Source of the DNA: an uncultured Pelagibacteraceae bacterium
GTDB taxonomy: Bacteria > Pseudomonadota > Alphaproteobacteria > Pelagibacterales > Pelagibacteraceae
DNA length: 42,355 bases
Assembly (NCBI GenBank): GCA_902533445.1
Contig: CACALX010000010.1
Location: forward strand, 1-42,355
Direction of reading: 5' to 3'
Shown: piece after piece, positions 15,426 through 23,798 of the stretch
Layout: each line of letters begins with the position of its first letter
How positions within the stretch are numbered: position 1 is the first letter of the stretch
The notes under the pieces: generated by a model
What the model was told of the DNA's origin: nothing
What the model saw: the letters and a program-made list of their open reading frames with translations, nothing else
Database searches by the model: none
Made by a program: the position numbers and the translations under genes

Positions 15426-15494
15426 ATGAAATATATTATTTTAGGTGCCGCAATTGCTTGGGCTATGTATATGGCTGACAAGTATATGTTTTAA
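15426..15494 (+). CDS. 22-residue single-helix membrane micro-protein (candidate)
   Basis: A short frame, too small for usual gene callers, fills the gap between LivM and the MFS gene. It encodes 22 residues: a start with one Lys, a hydrophobic helix IILGAAIAWAMYMA, then the polar tail DKYMF. It begins 6 bp after the LivM stop, and its TAA shares a base with the MFS ATG (TAATG), the same coupling used by annotated genes here. No clear Shine-Dalgarno is visible. The clean hydrophobic composition and end-to-start coupling favour a real micro-protein or a coupling leader for the MFS gene. It could still be chance. Confidence 0.45.
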   Translation: MKYIILGAAIAWAMYMADKYMF

Positions 15495-16669
15495 TGAACA
15501 AAAATCTTTCGCTTCTTATTTCAAGCCAAGTTTTTGGTTTCACAGCAGCCAATGTAACAGTTTTTTTAAGTGGAATAATCGGAAGTCAGCTTACAACTAT
15601 TAAATCACTAGCTACTTTTCCTCCTTCAATTTATGTAGTTGGTATAGCAATCTCTACTATTTTTGCTGCAAAAGTTATGTCAATTATTGGCAGACGTTTA
15701 GGTTTTGTTTTGGCATCTATAGGTAGCTCTTTAGCTTGTTTACTTGCTGCTTACTCAATTTTCATTAATAGTTTTATAATATTTTCATTTTCTTGTTTTT
15801 TACTTGGTACTGGAATGGCTTTCATACATCAGTATAGATTTGCAGCAGCTGAAACAGTTGAAAAAGATAAAGCACCCAAGGCAGTTTCTATGCTTTTGTT
15901 AGCTGGAATTGTCTCTGCATTTATAGGAATTACTTTAGCAAATAAAACAAAAGATTTAATTAGTGATCATATTTATGTTGGATCGTATATCGCATTAGCA
16001 TGTCTTACTATTATGCCTGCAATTTTTTTAACTTTTTATAAAAATTCAAAAATTACAAACAAAAATAATTTAACATATTCCAATGTTAGGACTTACAAAG
16101 AATTTGTTTCTGATCCAAAATTTTTACAAGCAATGGTAGCTGCTACTTTTGGTTATGTGGTTATGGCATTTTTAATGACAGCTACTCCGATTAGCATGCA
16201 TTATGTCCATAAATTAAGTGTAGATAAAGTTGGATTAGTTATCCAATTTCATGTACTTGGAATGTTTCTTCCTTCACTGTTTACAGGTAATTTAATAAAG
16301 CGATTTGGTTTTTCAAATATAATGTACATGGGAGTATTTTTTTATGCTTTGACAATATCATTAAGCTTATTTGAACCAACTTTCATAAATTATTTTGCAT
16401 CATTGATATGTTTAGGTATAGGATGGAATTTTCTATATATCTCAGGAACTAGCTTGTTAGTAACCACTTACAATGAGCAAGAAAAATTTAAAGCCCAAGG
16501 ATTTAATGATCTAATAGTTTTTTCTGCTACAGCAATTGGAAGTTTATCAGCTGGAATTTTAATTTCATTGTTGAGTTGGAAAATAGTAAATTTTATGTGC
16601 ATTCCTTTTTTGATAATTATTTTATTTGTAATTTTAAGAGCAGATATAAAAAAAGCCCCAGCAAACTAA
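15494..16669 (+). CDS. Major facilitator superfamily transporter
   Basis: A 391-aa inner-membrane carrier with about 12 hydrophobic helices in two halves, the MFS layout. The loop between helices 2 and 3 carries AKVMSIIGRRLGFVLAS near 58-74, corresponding to the MFS motif G-x-x-x-D-R-x-G-R-R. The equivalent loop of the second half is TGNLIKRFGFSNIMYMG near 262-278. The middle loop KNSKITNKNNLTYSNVRTYKEF is hydrophilic. Substrate is unknown. Translation is probably coupled to the micro-ORF and to LivM upstream. The last codons overlap the left arm of a terminator shared with the convergent binding-protein gene. Confidence 0.85.
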   Translation: MNKNLSLLISSQVFGFTAANVTVFLSGIIGSQLTTIKSLATFPPSIYVVGIAISTIFAAKVMSIIGRRLGFVLASIGSSLACLLAAYSIFINSFIIFSFSCFLLGTGMAFIHQYRFAAAETVEKDKAPKAVSMLLLAGIVSAFIGITLANKTKDLISDHIYVGSYIALACLTIMPAIFLTFYKNSKITNKNNLTYSNVRTYKEFVSDPKFLQAMVAATFGYVVMAFLMTATPISMHYVHKLSVDKVGLVIQFHVLGMFLPSLFTGNLIKRFGFSNIMYMGVFFYALTISLSLFEPTFINYFASLICLGIGWNFLYISGTSLLVTTYNEQEKFKAQGFNDLIVFSATAIGSLSAGILISLLSWKIVNFMCIPFLIIILFVILRADIKKAPAN

Positions 16670-16685
16670 TTTACCAGGGCTTTTT
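16650..16685. terminator. Bidirectional intrinsic terminator between convergent MFS and binding-protein genes
   Basis: AAAAAGCCC (16650-16658) pairs with GGGCTTTTT (16677-16685) around an 18-base loop. On the plus strand it ends in T5; on the minus strand the A-run at 16648-16654 reads as a T7 run. It can therefore stop transcription from both sides. The left arm and the loop include the last codons and stop of the MFS gene. Confidence 0.8.
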
Positions 16686-16700
16686 AAAATAAGATTTAAA

Positions 16701-17891
16701 TTATCTTTGTTTTTTAGTTTTGAATTTTCCACCTTTAATTTCTTGCTCTAAGAAAGAACCTTCAGCTTCACCAACTTCAGTAAAAGATACTCCTGTAGCA
16801 CCTTCGTAATTTATCTTTTTACCTTTTGCTAATAAGTCTAAACCTTTCTTTAATTCACCTGGGTATATTTTAGTACCAGGAGCGTTAGCAACGTCCATTA
16901 CATTTTTCGCAATAGATGCTCTGTCAGCAGAATTACCTGCTTGCATTGCAAGAACGATTAAAGCAGCTGCGTCGTAAGACTCTCCAGTGTAAGGTCCAGA
17001 TGAATCTATACCACCAGCTTTTGAAACTTCTGCAAATACACCTGCACCTTTACCAGTAGAACCTGGTAGAGATCCAAATGACTTGTTTAAGTCTTTTCCG
17101 AATGCATCAACTAATGATTGACCAATCATACCATCTGATAAAACGAAAGTATCAAATGCACCAGAGTCTAAAGAAGCTTGAATAATTCCTTTTCCTCCTT
17201 GGTCAAGATAACCAATAACTGCTACAGCATCTCCACCAGCAGAAGCAAGAGTTGCTACTTCTGATGAGTAATCAGCTTTACCATCTTCGTGCGCTGTTAC
17301 AGTCGTAACTTTAATACCATGAGCTTCAACTGCTGCTTTGTAAACATCAGCCAAACCTTTTCCATAGTCATTGTTAGTATAAGTAATTGCAATACTTTTT
17401 ACTTTTCTGTCTCTAGTAATGTCAGCTAAGATTTGACCACCTCTAGCATCTGATGGAGCTGTTCTAAAGAAATATCCATTATCATCTAAAGTTGTTAATC
17501 CTGGAGAAGTTGCCGAAGGTGAAATCATTACTACACCGTTTGGTACAGCAACATTTGTTGCAATAGCACCTGTTACGCCTGAACAGTCAGCTCCCATAAT
17601 CGCAGCTACACCACCTGATATTAAACCTTCAGCCGCTGCTGTTGCTGCTGCTGAGTCAACACAAGTTGAGTCTGCTCTCATTGCTTCAATTTTTTTTCCA
17701 CCAAGTAATGAACCTGAATCTGAAGCTTCTTTGAATGCAAGCTCTGCAGATGCAGCCATAGCTGGTGTAAGAGATTCAATAGGACCTGTAAATCCTAAAA
17801 TGATCCCCATTTTGATCGAATGTCCGTCTGCCATAACGTTTGAACCAAAGCTTGATACAAACATAAATGCAGCGATAAATAGTTTTCTCAT
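16701..17891 (-). CDS. Branched-chain-amino-acid-type ABC transporter substrate-binding protein (system 2 candidate)
   Basis: A 396-aa periplasmic binding protein of the Peripla_BP_6/LivK family. The signal peptide MRKLFIAAFMFVSSFGSNVMA is probably cut after Ala21. KMGIILGFTGPIESLTP is the first ligand-binding block, and the mature protein has two Cys (in DSTCVDS and GADCSG) that may form a disulfide as in LivK. SAIT-type blocks (SPSATSPGLT, AITYTNNDYGKG) follow. Two upstream in-frame ATGs (17903 and 17915 region) are possible, but AGGAAG lies four bases from the ATG at 17891, which is chosen. The gene is 3' of the catabolic operon on the same strand and converges on the second Liv transporter, which has no binding protein of its own nearby. 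It is likely that receptor. Confidence 0.88.
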   Translation of the reverse strand: MRKLFIAAFMFVSSFGSNVMADGHSIKMGIILGFTGPIESLTPAMAASAELAFKEASDSGSLLGGKKIEAMRADSTCVDSAAATAAAEGLISGGVAAIMGADCSGVTGAIATNVAVPNGVVMISPSATSPGLTTLDDNGYFFRTAPSDARGGQILADITRDRKVKSIAITYTNNDYGKGLADVYKAAVEAHGIKVTTVTAHEDGKADYSSEVATLASAGGDAVAVIGYLDQGGKGIIQASLDSGAFDTFVLSDGMIGQSLVDAFGKDLNKSFGSLPGSTGKGAGVFAEVSKAGGIDSSGPYTGESYDAAALIVLAMQAGNSADRASIAKNVMDVANAPGTKIYPGELKKGLDLLAKGKKINYEGATGVSFTEVGEAEGSFLEQEIKGGKFKTKKQR

Positions 17892-17894
17892 TAT

Positions 17895-17900
17895 CTTCCT
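17895..17900 (-). promoter_or_regulatory. Ribosome-binding site fixing the start of the system 2 binding protein
   Basis: AGGAAG on the minus strand lies four bases before ATG 17891. It falls inside the longer upstream frame, so it picks the ATG that begins a normal signal peptide over the two upstream ATGs. The 92 bp from here to the aldehyde dehydrogenase stop hold no convincing promoter. CCAATTT (17926-17932) and AAATTGG (17963-17969) form a distant inverted pair of doubtful meaning. Confidence 0.65.
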
Positions 17901-17983
17901 CATTATTGTTAACAATTTATAAAATCCAATTTAAGTATGAATAATCTGAATATTCAATGACAAAATTGGCTTATTTTAAACTA

Positions 17984-19465
17984 TTATCTAATAGAGAATG
18001 GGTCTAAAGATGGTTCGTCTGATGTGTAGAACCAAGTTGTTTTTACTCTTGTGTAATCTTTAATTGAGTCTATTCCAGCCTCTTTACCGTATCCACTATC
18101 CTTGATACCTCCAAATGGAGCTGACGGTGAAATTAATCTGTACGTATTAACAAATGTTATTCCAGCCCTAATTGCTTTTGATACTCTCATGCCTCGAGAT
18201 AAATTACTAGTATATACTCCAGAAGATAGTCCATACTGATTGTCATTCATTTTTGAGACAACCTCTTCTTCAGTATCAAATTTCATTACTGATAAAACAG
18301 GTCCAAATAATTCATTTTCTGCAACAGGTAAATTATGATTATCACATTCAATTATAGTTGGTGGAAAATAGTAACCTTTATTTGAAAAAGAATGTCTCTC
18401 ACCACCACATTTAATTTTTCCACCTTGATCAATAGTTTCTTTAATATTTTTTTCTATTGTTTCTAATTGTTTAAAATTACTCAAAGGTCCCATTTCAGTT
18501 TCAGGATCCATAGGTGCTCCTATTTTTATTTTAGAAGCCCTTTCAGAAAGTTTGTTTAAAAATTCGTCATAGATACCTTTTTGAATATAAAGTCTTGAAC
18601 CAGCTATACAACTTTGACCACTTGCTCCAAAAATTCCTGCTGTAATTCCATTAATTGCATTTTCTTGCTCGGCATCATCAAAAACAGCCACTGGACTTTT
18701 TCCTCCAAGCTCTAAACTCACTTCAGAAAGATTTTCTGCTGAATTTTTAATTATATATCTTGCAGTTTCTGGCCCACCTGTGAAGGCAATTTTTTCAACT
18801 AAATCATGCGTTGTTAAAGTTTTTCCACACGCGTCTCCAAATCCAGTAATAACATTTACAACTCCTTTTGGTATTCCAGTTTTTTCAATTAATTTTGCAA
18901 ATTCAAATAATACTGCTGGTGCTAGTTCTGATGATTTAATTACAACTGTATTTCCCATTGCAAGTGCTGGAGCTAATTTAGTAGCAGTTAAAAACATTTG
19001 AGAATTCCAAGGGATAATTGCTGCTACCACACCTATTGGTATTCTAGTGGTTATTGCTTGAATATTTGGTTTATCAATAGGCAAAACTGTACCCTCAACT
19101 TTATCAGCTAAACCTGCATAGTAATCGTAGTATTCTGCAATATAGATTGCTTGTTTTTTTGTTTCTCTAAATAATTTTCCAGTATCTATTGTTTCTATTT
19201 CTCCAAGCATTTCTGCATTTTCTCTTAACTCATCTCCAATAGCTCTTAAAAATTTTGCTCTTTCCTTAGGAAGTAATTTAGGCCATTCACCTTCGAATGC
19301 TTTTTGTGCAGCTTTAACTGCTTTATCAGTATCTTTAGCACTTGCTTCAGGAACAATTGCCCAAGGTTCATTATTTTCAGGGTTTAAAGTTTCAAATGTT
19401 TTATTATTTTCAGCATCGATCCACTGTCCATCAATATACATTTGATACTTTTTAAGTTTACTCAT
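17984..19465 (-). CDS. Aldehyde dehydrogenase (NAD(P)-dependent), ALDH superfamily
   Basis: A 493-aa ALDH of full length that oxidises an aldehyde to its acid. Conserved blocks are IPWNSQMF (the usual PWNxP region), FTGGPETARYI, LELGGKSPVAVF with the general-base Glu near residue 253, GQSC with the catalytic Cys near 287, and NELFGPVLSVM with the NAD-binding Glu. The N-terminus MYIDGQWIDAENNKTFETLNP resembles betaine- or semialdehyde-type members. It is the fifth gene of the minus-strand operon and overlaps the hydrolase gene by 8 bp, so its substrate is likely the aldehyde made by the preceding enzymes. The exact aldehyde is not readable from sequence. Confidence 0.9.
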   Translation of the reverse strand: MSKLKKYQMYIDGQWIDAENNKTFETLNPENNEPWAIVPEASAKDTDKAVKAAQKAFEGEWPKLLPKERAKFLRAIGDELRENAEMLGEIETIDTGKLFRETKKQAIYIAEYYDYYAGLADKVEGTVLPIDKPNIQAITTRIPIGVVAAIIPWNSQMFLTATKLAPALAMGNTVVIKSSELAPAVLFEFAKLIEKTGIPKGVVNVITGFGDACGKTLTTHDLVEKIAFTGGPETARYIIKNSAENLSEVSLELGGKSPVAVFDDAEQENAINGITAGIFGASGQSCIAGSRLYIQKGIYDEFLNKLSERASKIKIGAPMDPETEMGPLSNFKQLETIEKNIKETIDQGGKIKCGGERHSFSNKGYYFPPTIIECDNHNLPVAENELFGPVLSVMKFDTEEEVVSKMNDNQYGLSSGVYTSNLSRGMRVSKAIRAGITFVNTYRLISPSAPFGGIKDSGYGKEAGIDSIKDYTRVKTTWFYTSDEPSLDPFSIR

Positions 19466-20240
19466 TTTTTTTGATAAAATTATTAATTGTTGAATTTACA
19501 TCATTGGCACACTCAATACCACAAAGATGTTTTCCATCCTTGATGATCTTTAATTGGCTTTTTGGTATTAAAACATTTAGTTCTTGAGACATTTTAACTG
19601 TAGAGCCAATGTCATGCTCTCCAGTAATAATTAAAGTGGGATTTTGAATTTTATTAAAATCTTCATCATTTTGATGTTTTACAAATAGTTCATAAACTTT
19701 TATAAAATGCTCCATATTGTTAGCCTCTAAAATAGAGCTAATTTTATCATAAATACTTGGATGCTTTTCAATATACTCTTCAGTAAACCATCTTTTAAGA
19801 GCTTGTCTTGACAATTTAAGATCTTTTTTTGCTTGTTCAAATCTTTTACTTACAATTTTTTGTTGTTCTTCAGTTCTTTTATATATTGAACATAAAAGTG
19901 TTAGCGATTGTAAACATGAACCATGATTGATGGCAAAATTCCTTGCAATCAAAGAACCTATTGAAAAACCAACCAAATGAATTTTTTTTATATTAAGGTG
20001 GTTAATTAAATCAATTAATTGATCAGAAAAGTCATCAAACGAAATTATTTCCTTATCTAAAGATGATTTTCCATGACCAAGAATATCATATGCAAGAGTA
20101 CTATAATCATTAAAGAAATCTAATTGAGGTTTCCAAATCTCGTGGGTTAAACCTACACCATGAACAAATACAATTGGAATTACTTGGTCTTTCTTAATAT
20201 ACGAGTAAAAAGTTCCAGAAGCAGTAGTTCCAGTGGTCAT
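19458..20240 (-). CDS. Alpha/beta hydrolase (enol-lactonase/RutD-like)
   Basis: A 260-aa cytoplasmic hydrolase. The oxyanion-hole segment VFVHGVGLTHEIW lies near residues 24-36, DILGHGKS near 52-59, nucleophile Ser93 in GFSIG, the acid Asp in TGEHDIGS and the base His in DGKHLCGIE near the C-terminus. This is a complete triad. Length and motifs resemble 3-oxoadipate enol-lactonase and RutD-type hydrolases that cleave esters, lactones or carbamates formed by oxygenases. Position between the PF06684 gene (6-bp gap) and the aldehyde dehydrogenase (8-bp overlap) suggests it hydrolyses an intermediate produced by the LLM monooxygenase (inference). Confidence 0.85.
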   Translation of the reverse strand: MTTGTTASGTFYSYIKKDQVIPIVFVHGVGLTHEIWKPQLDFFNDYSTLAYDILGHGKSSLDKEIISFDDFSDQLIDLINHLNIKKIHLVGFSIGSLIARNFAINHGSCLQSLTLLCSIYKRTEEQQKIVSKRFEQAKKDLKLSRQALKRWFTEEYIEKHPSIYDKISSILEANNMEHFIKVYELFVKHQNDEDFNKIQNPTLIITGEHDIGSTVKMSQELNVLIPKSQLKIIKDGKHLCGIECANDVNSTINNFIKKNE

Positions 20241-20246
20241 TAAGAT

Positions 20247-20834
20247 TTATTTGGGTTCAATACCCATTTCTTGCATATCTTGATATCGATCACCAGTTCT
20301 AGCATGTGCTCTTCCACTAGATGCCCCACCTATTGCAATAACTACTTCATCGTTAAATGGTGCATCATGAATAGTAAATTCATGAGTTAGGTAGTAAGGT
20401 CTTAGTCCAGAGTCTGTTTTATGCATCATCGGAATAGAAATTTTTGATCCAGCTGGTCCTCTTGTATTTGTAAAACTTAAATAAGACGTGCCTCCCACAG
20501 CGTCTCTAAATTTATTTCCAAATCTCAAGGTGTGAATAAAAGCAGATGCATGCTCTATTTCTCCATCCAATCCAACAATTCCTGCTTTACCATACGCTAG
20601 TATTTTTTCTGGAGAACCAATTTCTTTGATCAGTTCCGGTACAAGAATATCTCCTAATTTTGGTGCAAGATCTAAAATCAAAGGTCTTAAATTTTCTACA
20701 AAGCCTTGTCCATGCCAAGGATTTTTAAAAACTGCAGCAACAGATACTAATAATACAGGCTCTTTTGCTTCCTTGCCTCCTTCAATAAAAGTTTTGTCTA
20801 CAAATTTTGTAAATTTTCTTAGTTCTAATATCAT
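20247..20834 (-). CDS. PF06684 (AA_synth, former DUF1185) family protein
   Basis: A 195-aa protein matching the amino-acid-synthesis family PF06684. Blocks seen are VAAVFKNPWHGQGFVENL near 32-49, AYGKAGIVGLDGEIEHASAFIHT near 75-97, DAVGGTSYLSFTNTRGPAG near 106-124 and GGASSGRAHARTGDRYQDM near the end. From memory, structures of this family show a variant chorismate-mutase-like trimeric fold, and a role in amino-acid metabolism was only suggested; the reaction is unknown. No Cys is present. It overlaps the ThDP gene by 4 bp. Consistent placement among an oxygenase, hydrolase and aldehyde dehydrogenase points to a catabolic step, perhaps an isomerase or hydrolase (inference). Confidence 0.82.
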   Translation of the reverse strand: MILELRKFTKFVDKTFIEGGKEAKEPVLLVSVAAVFKNPWHGQGFVENLRPLILDLAPKLGDILVPELIKEIGSPEKILAYGKAGIVGLDGEIEHASAFIHTLRFGNKFRDAVGGTSYLSFTNTRGPAGSKISIPMMHKTDSGLRPYYLTHEFTIHDAPFNDEVVIAIGGASSGRAHARTGDRYQDMQEMGIEPK

Positions 20835-22534
20835 TTTTTAAATCTATGTTGAAAACTATCTCTTCTAAAACTGTATAATGCTTTCGGATCTACATCAACA
20901 TCAATCACAGAGGGTTTATTGCTTTTAATTGCTGCTCTAACTGCTTCATTTATTTCAGAAACTTTTTTAACTTTAAATCCTTTTGCTCCATATAATTCGG
21001 CAACTTTATCAAAAGATGGACTTGTTATATCAGCACCTAAATATCTTTTGCCAAAAAAATCTTTTTGATAAGCTTTTTCGGCTCCCCAACTTTGATTATT
21101 CATCACTATAGTTGTTGTATTTATTCCATATTCAACAGCTGTGCTTAATTCAGAAATAGTCATTCCAAAACCACCATCGCCCATCAAACTTACAACTGTT
21201 TTTTTTGGTTTTGCAACTTTAACTCCAAGTCCACAAGCGAAAGAGAAACCAACTAGGCCAAAATCTAAAGGTGTAAATAGAGAAGGAGGATCATAGTATT
21301 CTAAAGCGTCTGTTGCTTGTAAGCACAAGGTTCCTGCATCTAAAGTGATCACTGAATTTTTAGGTAAAACTTTTCTTAGTTGTTTAAACAAACCTTTTGG
21401 TTGGATTGGAAAATTTTTTCCTAAATTTTCATTTTCTCTATTATTTAAAAATTCTTTTCTTTCTTTAAAATACAAATCAGTCCATTTTTTTGCATCTAAT
21501 TTGATTTTTTCTTTTTTAATTTCTTTATATAACTGAACAGTAGCTGTTGCAGCATCTGCATGAATTCCTATTGATACTGGAAAATACTTTCCAATCATTT
21601 TTTTTTCTAATTCAATTTGAATTATTTTTGCTTTTTTATTTATATTCTCATAAGAGTAAAATGTTGAATTAAATCCTAGTCGAGTACCGATAGCCAAAAT
21701 AACATCTGATTCTTTGACTAATCTTGATGCAACAGGATTGCCTCTTGGTCCCATTTGCCCTGCATTTAATTTATGATTAAATGGTATGGCATCTCCATGA
21801 CCTGCGGCTGTAACAATTGGAACATTTAGCAATTCTGCTAATTTAATAACTTCTCTATATTTTGAGTTATATTTAATTCCAGCCCCAACAATTATTGTTG
21901 GATTTTTTGATTTCAGTAGCAAATTAGTTGCTTTATTTATTCTCTCTTTATTTCCTTTAAGATTACTTTCACTTGAGAACGAAGGTTTATTTAAATTAAT
22001 ATTGTAAGTATTTTTTTCCGCCAATATATTTCTTGGAAGATTAATACAAACAGGTCCTTTTCTTGGTTTCATTGATAAATCAAATGCATCGCCAATTACT
22101 TTAGGAACAATCTTAGAATTTTTTACGGTCCAAGTCTTTTTTGTAATTGGAGCAAATAAGGATTGTTGATCTAACCCTTGAAAAGCGTCTTCCATTTTAT
22201 CTTTTGTTGAGTAAGAACCTGCAATTGCAACCACAGGGGAGAAAGCGGCTTTTGCTTGCGCTACCCCAGTCACTAAATTTGTTGCACCTGGTCCATTTTG
22301 ACCCGCAATAATTACACCATGCTTATTAGATGCTCTTGCATATCCATCAGCCATGTGAGTGCCTGTTCTTTCGTCTCTAACTCCAATAAATTTTATACTT
22401 TTTTCATGATAAAGAGCATCAAACATTTCCATTGTTGCAGAACCAATTAAACCAAAAACGTGTTTAGTTTTTTCTCTCTTAAGAGCTCTAACGGCAGCTT
22501 GACCACCGCTTATTTTTTTTTTGAAGTTGATCAC
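20831..22534 (-). CDS. Thiamine-diphosphate-dependent enzyme, sulfoacetaldehyde acetyltransferase (Xsc)/acetolactate synthase-like
   Basis: A 567-aa ThDP enzyme with the three acetolactate-synthase-type domains. The cofactor-activating Glu is Glu55 in VRDERTGTHMADGYA. The central domain lies at about 195-340, and the ThDP/Mg motif GDGG at 452-455 is followed about 25 residues on by NN at 479-480. The sequence after it, NNQSWGAEKAYQ, resembles the QWGAEK element that I associate with Xsc more than with IlvB. Related enzymes cleave or condense 2-oxo acids, oxalyl-CoA or sulfoacetaldehyde. No small regulatory subunit gene is near, which argues against a biosynthetic acetolactate synthase. It overlaps both neighbours by 4 bp in the operon. 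The substrate is undetermined. Confidence 0.82.
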   Translation of the reverse strand: MINFKKKISGGQAAVRALKREKTKHVFGLIGSATMEMFDALYHEKSIKFIGVRDERTGTHMADGYARASNKHGVIIAGQNGPGATNLVTGVAQAKAAFSPVVAIAGSYSTKDKMEDAFQGLDQQSLFAPITKKTWTVKNSKIVPKVIGDAFDLSMKPRKGPVCINLPRNILAEKNTYNINLNKPSFSSESNLKGNKERINKATNLLLKSKNPTIIVGAGIKYNSKYREVIKLAELLNVPIVTAAGHGDAIPFNHKLNAGQMGPRGNPVASRLVKESDVILAIGTRLGFNSTFYSYENINKKAKIIQIELEKKMIGKYFPVSIGIHADAATATVQLYKEIKKEKIKLDAKKWTDLYFKERKEFLNNRENENLGKNFPIQPKGLFKQLRKVLPKNSVITLDAGTLCLQATDALEYYDPPSLFTPLDFGLVGFSFACGLGVKVAKPKKTVVSLMGDGGFGMTISELSTAVEYGINTTTIVMNNQSWGAEKAYQKDFFGKRYLGADITSPSFDKVAELYGAKGFKVKKVSEINEAVRAAIKSNKPSVIDVDVDPKALYSFRRDSFQHRFKK

Positions 22535-23700
22535 GAAACTTTTTTAACTTCAGTTCCTAAATCATCTTGAAAATGAGGCATCACTTTTTCTGTAAAAAGT
22601 TTAATACTTTTCATACAATCTTTATGTTTCACACCAGGAAAGTTTGACCAAACTTGCAAGTTTTGTAAATTTAATTCAGATTTTAATTCATGAATTTTAT
22701 CAATCACATATTCAGGAGTTCCAAATAACATATTTCTTTTGTGTAAAAATTCATAATTCAATAAATCCAGCTTACCTTTAGTTTCTGGAAGTTCTTCACC
22801 TGGATCCATATGATTGCCTAGACCACGCCAATGGCAAACCCAACGCATATAATTTACCATGTGTTCACCAGCTTTTTCTTTAGCTTCTTCCATTGTATCA
22901 GCTACAAACATATCTCTAACAAGAGATACACCTTCACCTAAAGGAATATTTTTTTTGGTTACCTCAGATCTTTTATTTTTATAAGCTTCAAATTTTGCCT
23001 TTAGAGCTTTTACTGTTGGTATCCACATTATAATATTAATATTATTCTCAGCTGCCCACTCAATTGATCTAATTCCATCAACCACTTGATGAATAGGAGG
23101 ATAAGGTTTTTGAAAAGGTTGTGGCAATACACTAATTTTTTTCATCGTATTGTCTTCCATATTCATAAATTCTTCACTTGGTGGACTCATATCATGTTGC
23201 CATACATAATTTGGAGAAGGATAAGTATAAAACTCACCTTGATGATTAAAAAACTTTTCACTCCATGCTTTTTTTAGCACTTCTAATGTTTCAGCAAATA
23301 ATCTAAAGTTTTTTGCCTGGTCTTTGAGGTCAGCTTCTTTGTTCAAATTGATTGCTTCTCTACCGTAAATTCCTCTAGCGACCCCTACTTCAACTCTTCC
23401 TTTTGAAAGTTGATCTAGAGTAGCAATATCCTCTGCTAGTCTTATAGGATTGTGAAATGTAATTACATTTGCAGCTTGTCCTATTCTAATATTTTTTGTT
23501 CTTGCAGCTGCATCTACTCCCATCATTATTGGGTTAGTGCAAGACTCCATTCCTTCATGATTAAAGTGATGTTCAGTAAACCAAATAGAGTTCCAATTAT
23601 TTTGATCACAATATTCTGTGATTTCTTTAGTTTCATCTAATAATTGATGATATGGTTTGTGTGTCCAGTTAGTGGTATTGCAAAAATAACCAAATTTCAT
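22531..23700 (-). CDS. LLM-class (luciferase-like) flavin-dependent monooxygenase
   Basis: A 389-aa flavin monooxygenase of the bacterial luciferase-like superfamily, a TIM-barrel using FMNH2 and O2. It starts MKFGYFCNTTNW. Family landmarks are the strand NSIWFTEHHF near 35-44, RIGQAANVITFHNPIRLAEDIATLDQLSKGRVEVGVARG, and LFAETLEVLKKAW. ATG 23700 is chosen because AGGAGG lies four bases upstream; a longer frame reaching 23742 lacks such a site. Such enzymes oxidatively cleave C-N, C-S or C=O neighbours (RutA, SsuD and luciferase are examples). It is the first gene of a five-gene overlapping operon. No flavin reductase partner is encoded nearby, so reduced flavin must come from elsewhere. Confidence 0.88.
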   Translation of the reverse strand: MKFGYFCNTTNWTHKPYHQLLDETKEITEYCDQNNWNSIWFTEHHFNHEGMESCTNPIMMGVDAAARTKNIRIGQAANVITFHNPIRLAEDIATLDQLSKGRVEVGVARGIYGREAINLNKEADLKDQAKNFRLFAETLEVLKKAWSEKFFNHQGEFYTYPSPNYVWQHDMSPPSEEFMNMEDNTMKKISVLPQPFQKPYPPIHQVVDGIRSIEWAAENNINIIMWIPTVKALKAKFEAYKNKRSEVTKKNIPLGEGVSLVRDMFVADTMEEAKEKAGEHMVNYMRWVCHWRGLGNHMDPGEELPETKGKLDLLNYEFLHKRNMLFGTPEYVIDKIHELKSELNLQNLQVWSNFPGVKHKDCMKSIKLFTEKVMPHFQDDLGTEVKKVS

Positions 23701-23704
23701 AAAG

Positions 23705-23710
23705 CCTCCT
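23705..23710 (-). promoter_or_regulatory. Strong ribosome-binding site of the LLM monooxygenase operon
   Basis: AGGAGG on the minus strand lies four bases before ATG 23700. It is one of the few full Shine-Dalgarno sequences here, and it selects this ATG over the extended frame to 23742. It implies efficient translation of the first operon gene. Confidence 0.75.
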
Positions 23711-23777
23711 TTAAAAGTTAATTTAAAGACGACCGATCCCACTTTCGTAAATCTTTGATTTTAACGACGAGTTATGT

Positions 23778-23798
23778 ATCGCTTTATAAAAGAACGAT
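23778..23798. promoter_or_regulatory. Imperfect 21-bp palindrome over a possible -10 box upstream of the LLM operon
   Basis: The 21 bases at 23778-23798 begin ATCG and end CGAT, with most inner positions complementary. On the minus strand the centre reads TTTTATAAAG, so a TATAAA -10-like box lies in the middle; TTAAAA 16 bp upstream is a weak -35. This sits 78 bp before the LLM start in the only gap of the operon. It is a plausible repressor operator on the promoter, but no regulator gene is in the window. Confidence 0.3.

Noticed and set aside
17926..17969. Inverted pair CCAATTT / AAATTGG upstream of the system 2 binding-protein gene
   Set aside because: Arms are only 7 bp, AT-rich and 30 bp apart; this is expected by chance at this base composition. 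The GAATATTC palindrome between them is off-centre.
20831..22534. Annotation as biosynthetic acetolactate synthase (IlvB)
   Set aside because: No IlvN small-subunit gene is nearby, the operon is catabolic in content, and the segment after NN resembles Xsc more than IlvB. The ThDP-enzyme call is kept general.
23701..23742. Extended N-terminus of the LLM monooxygenase
   Set aside because: The added residues are encoded by the ribosome-binding region; AGGAGG sits correctly for ATG 23700, and MKFGYF is the normal family start.
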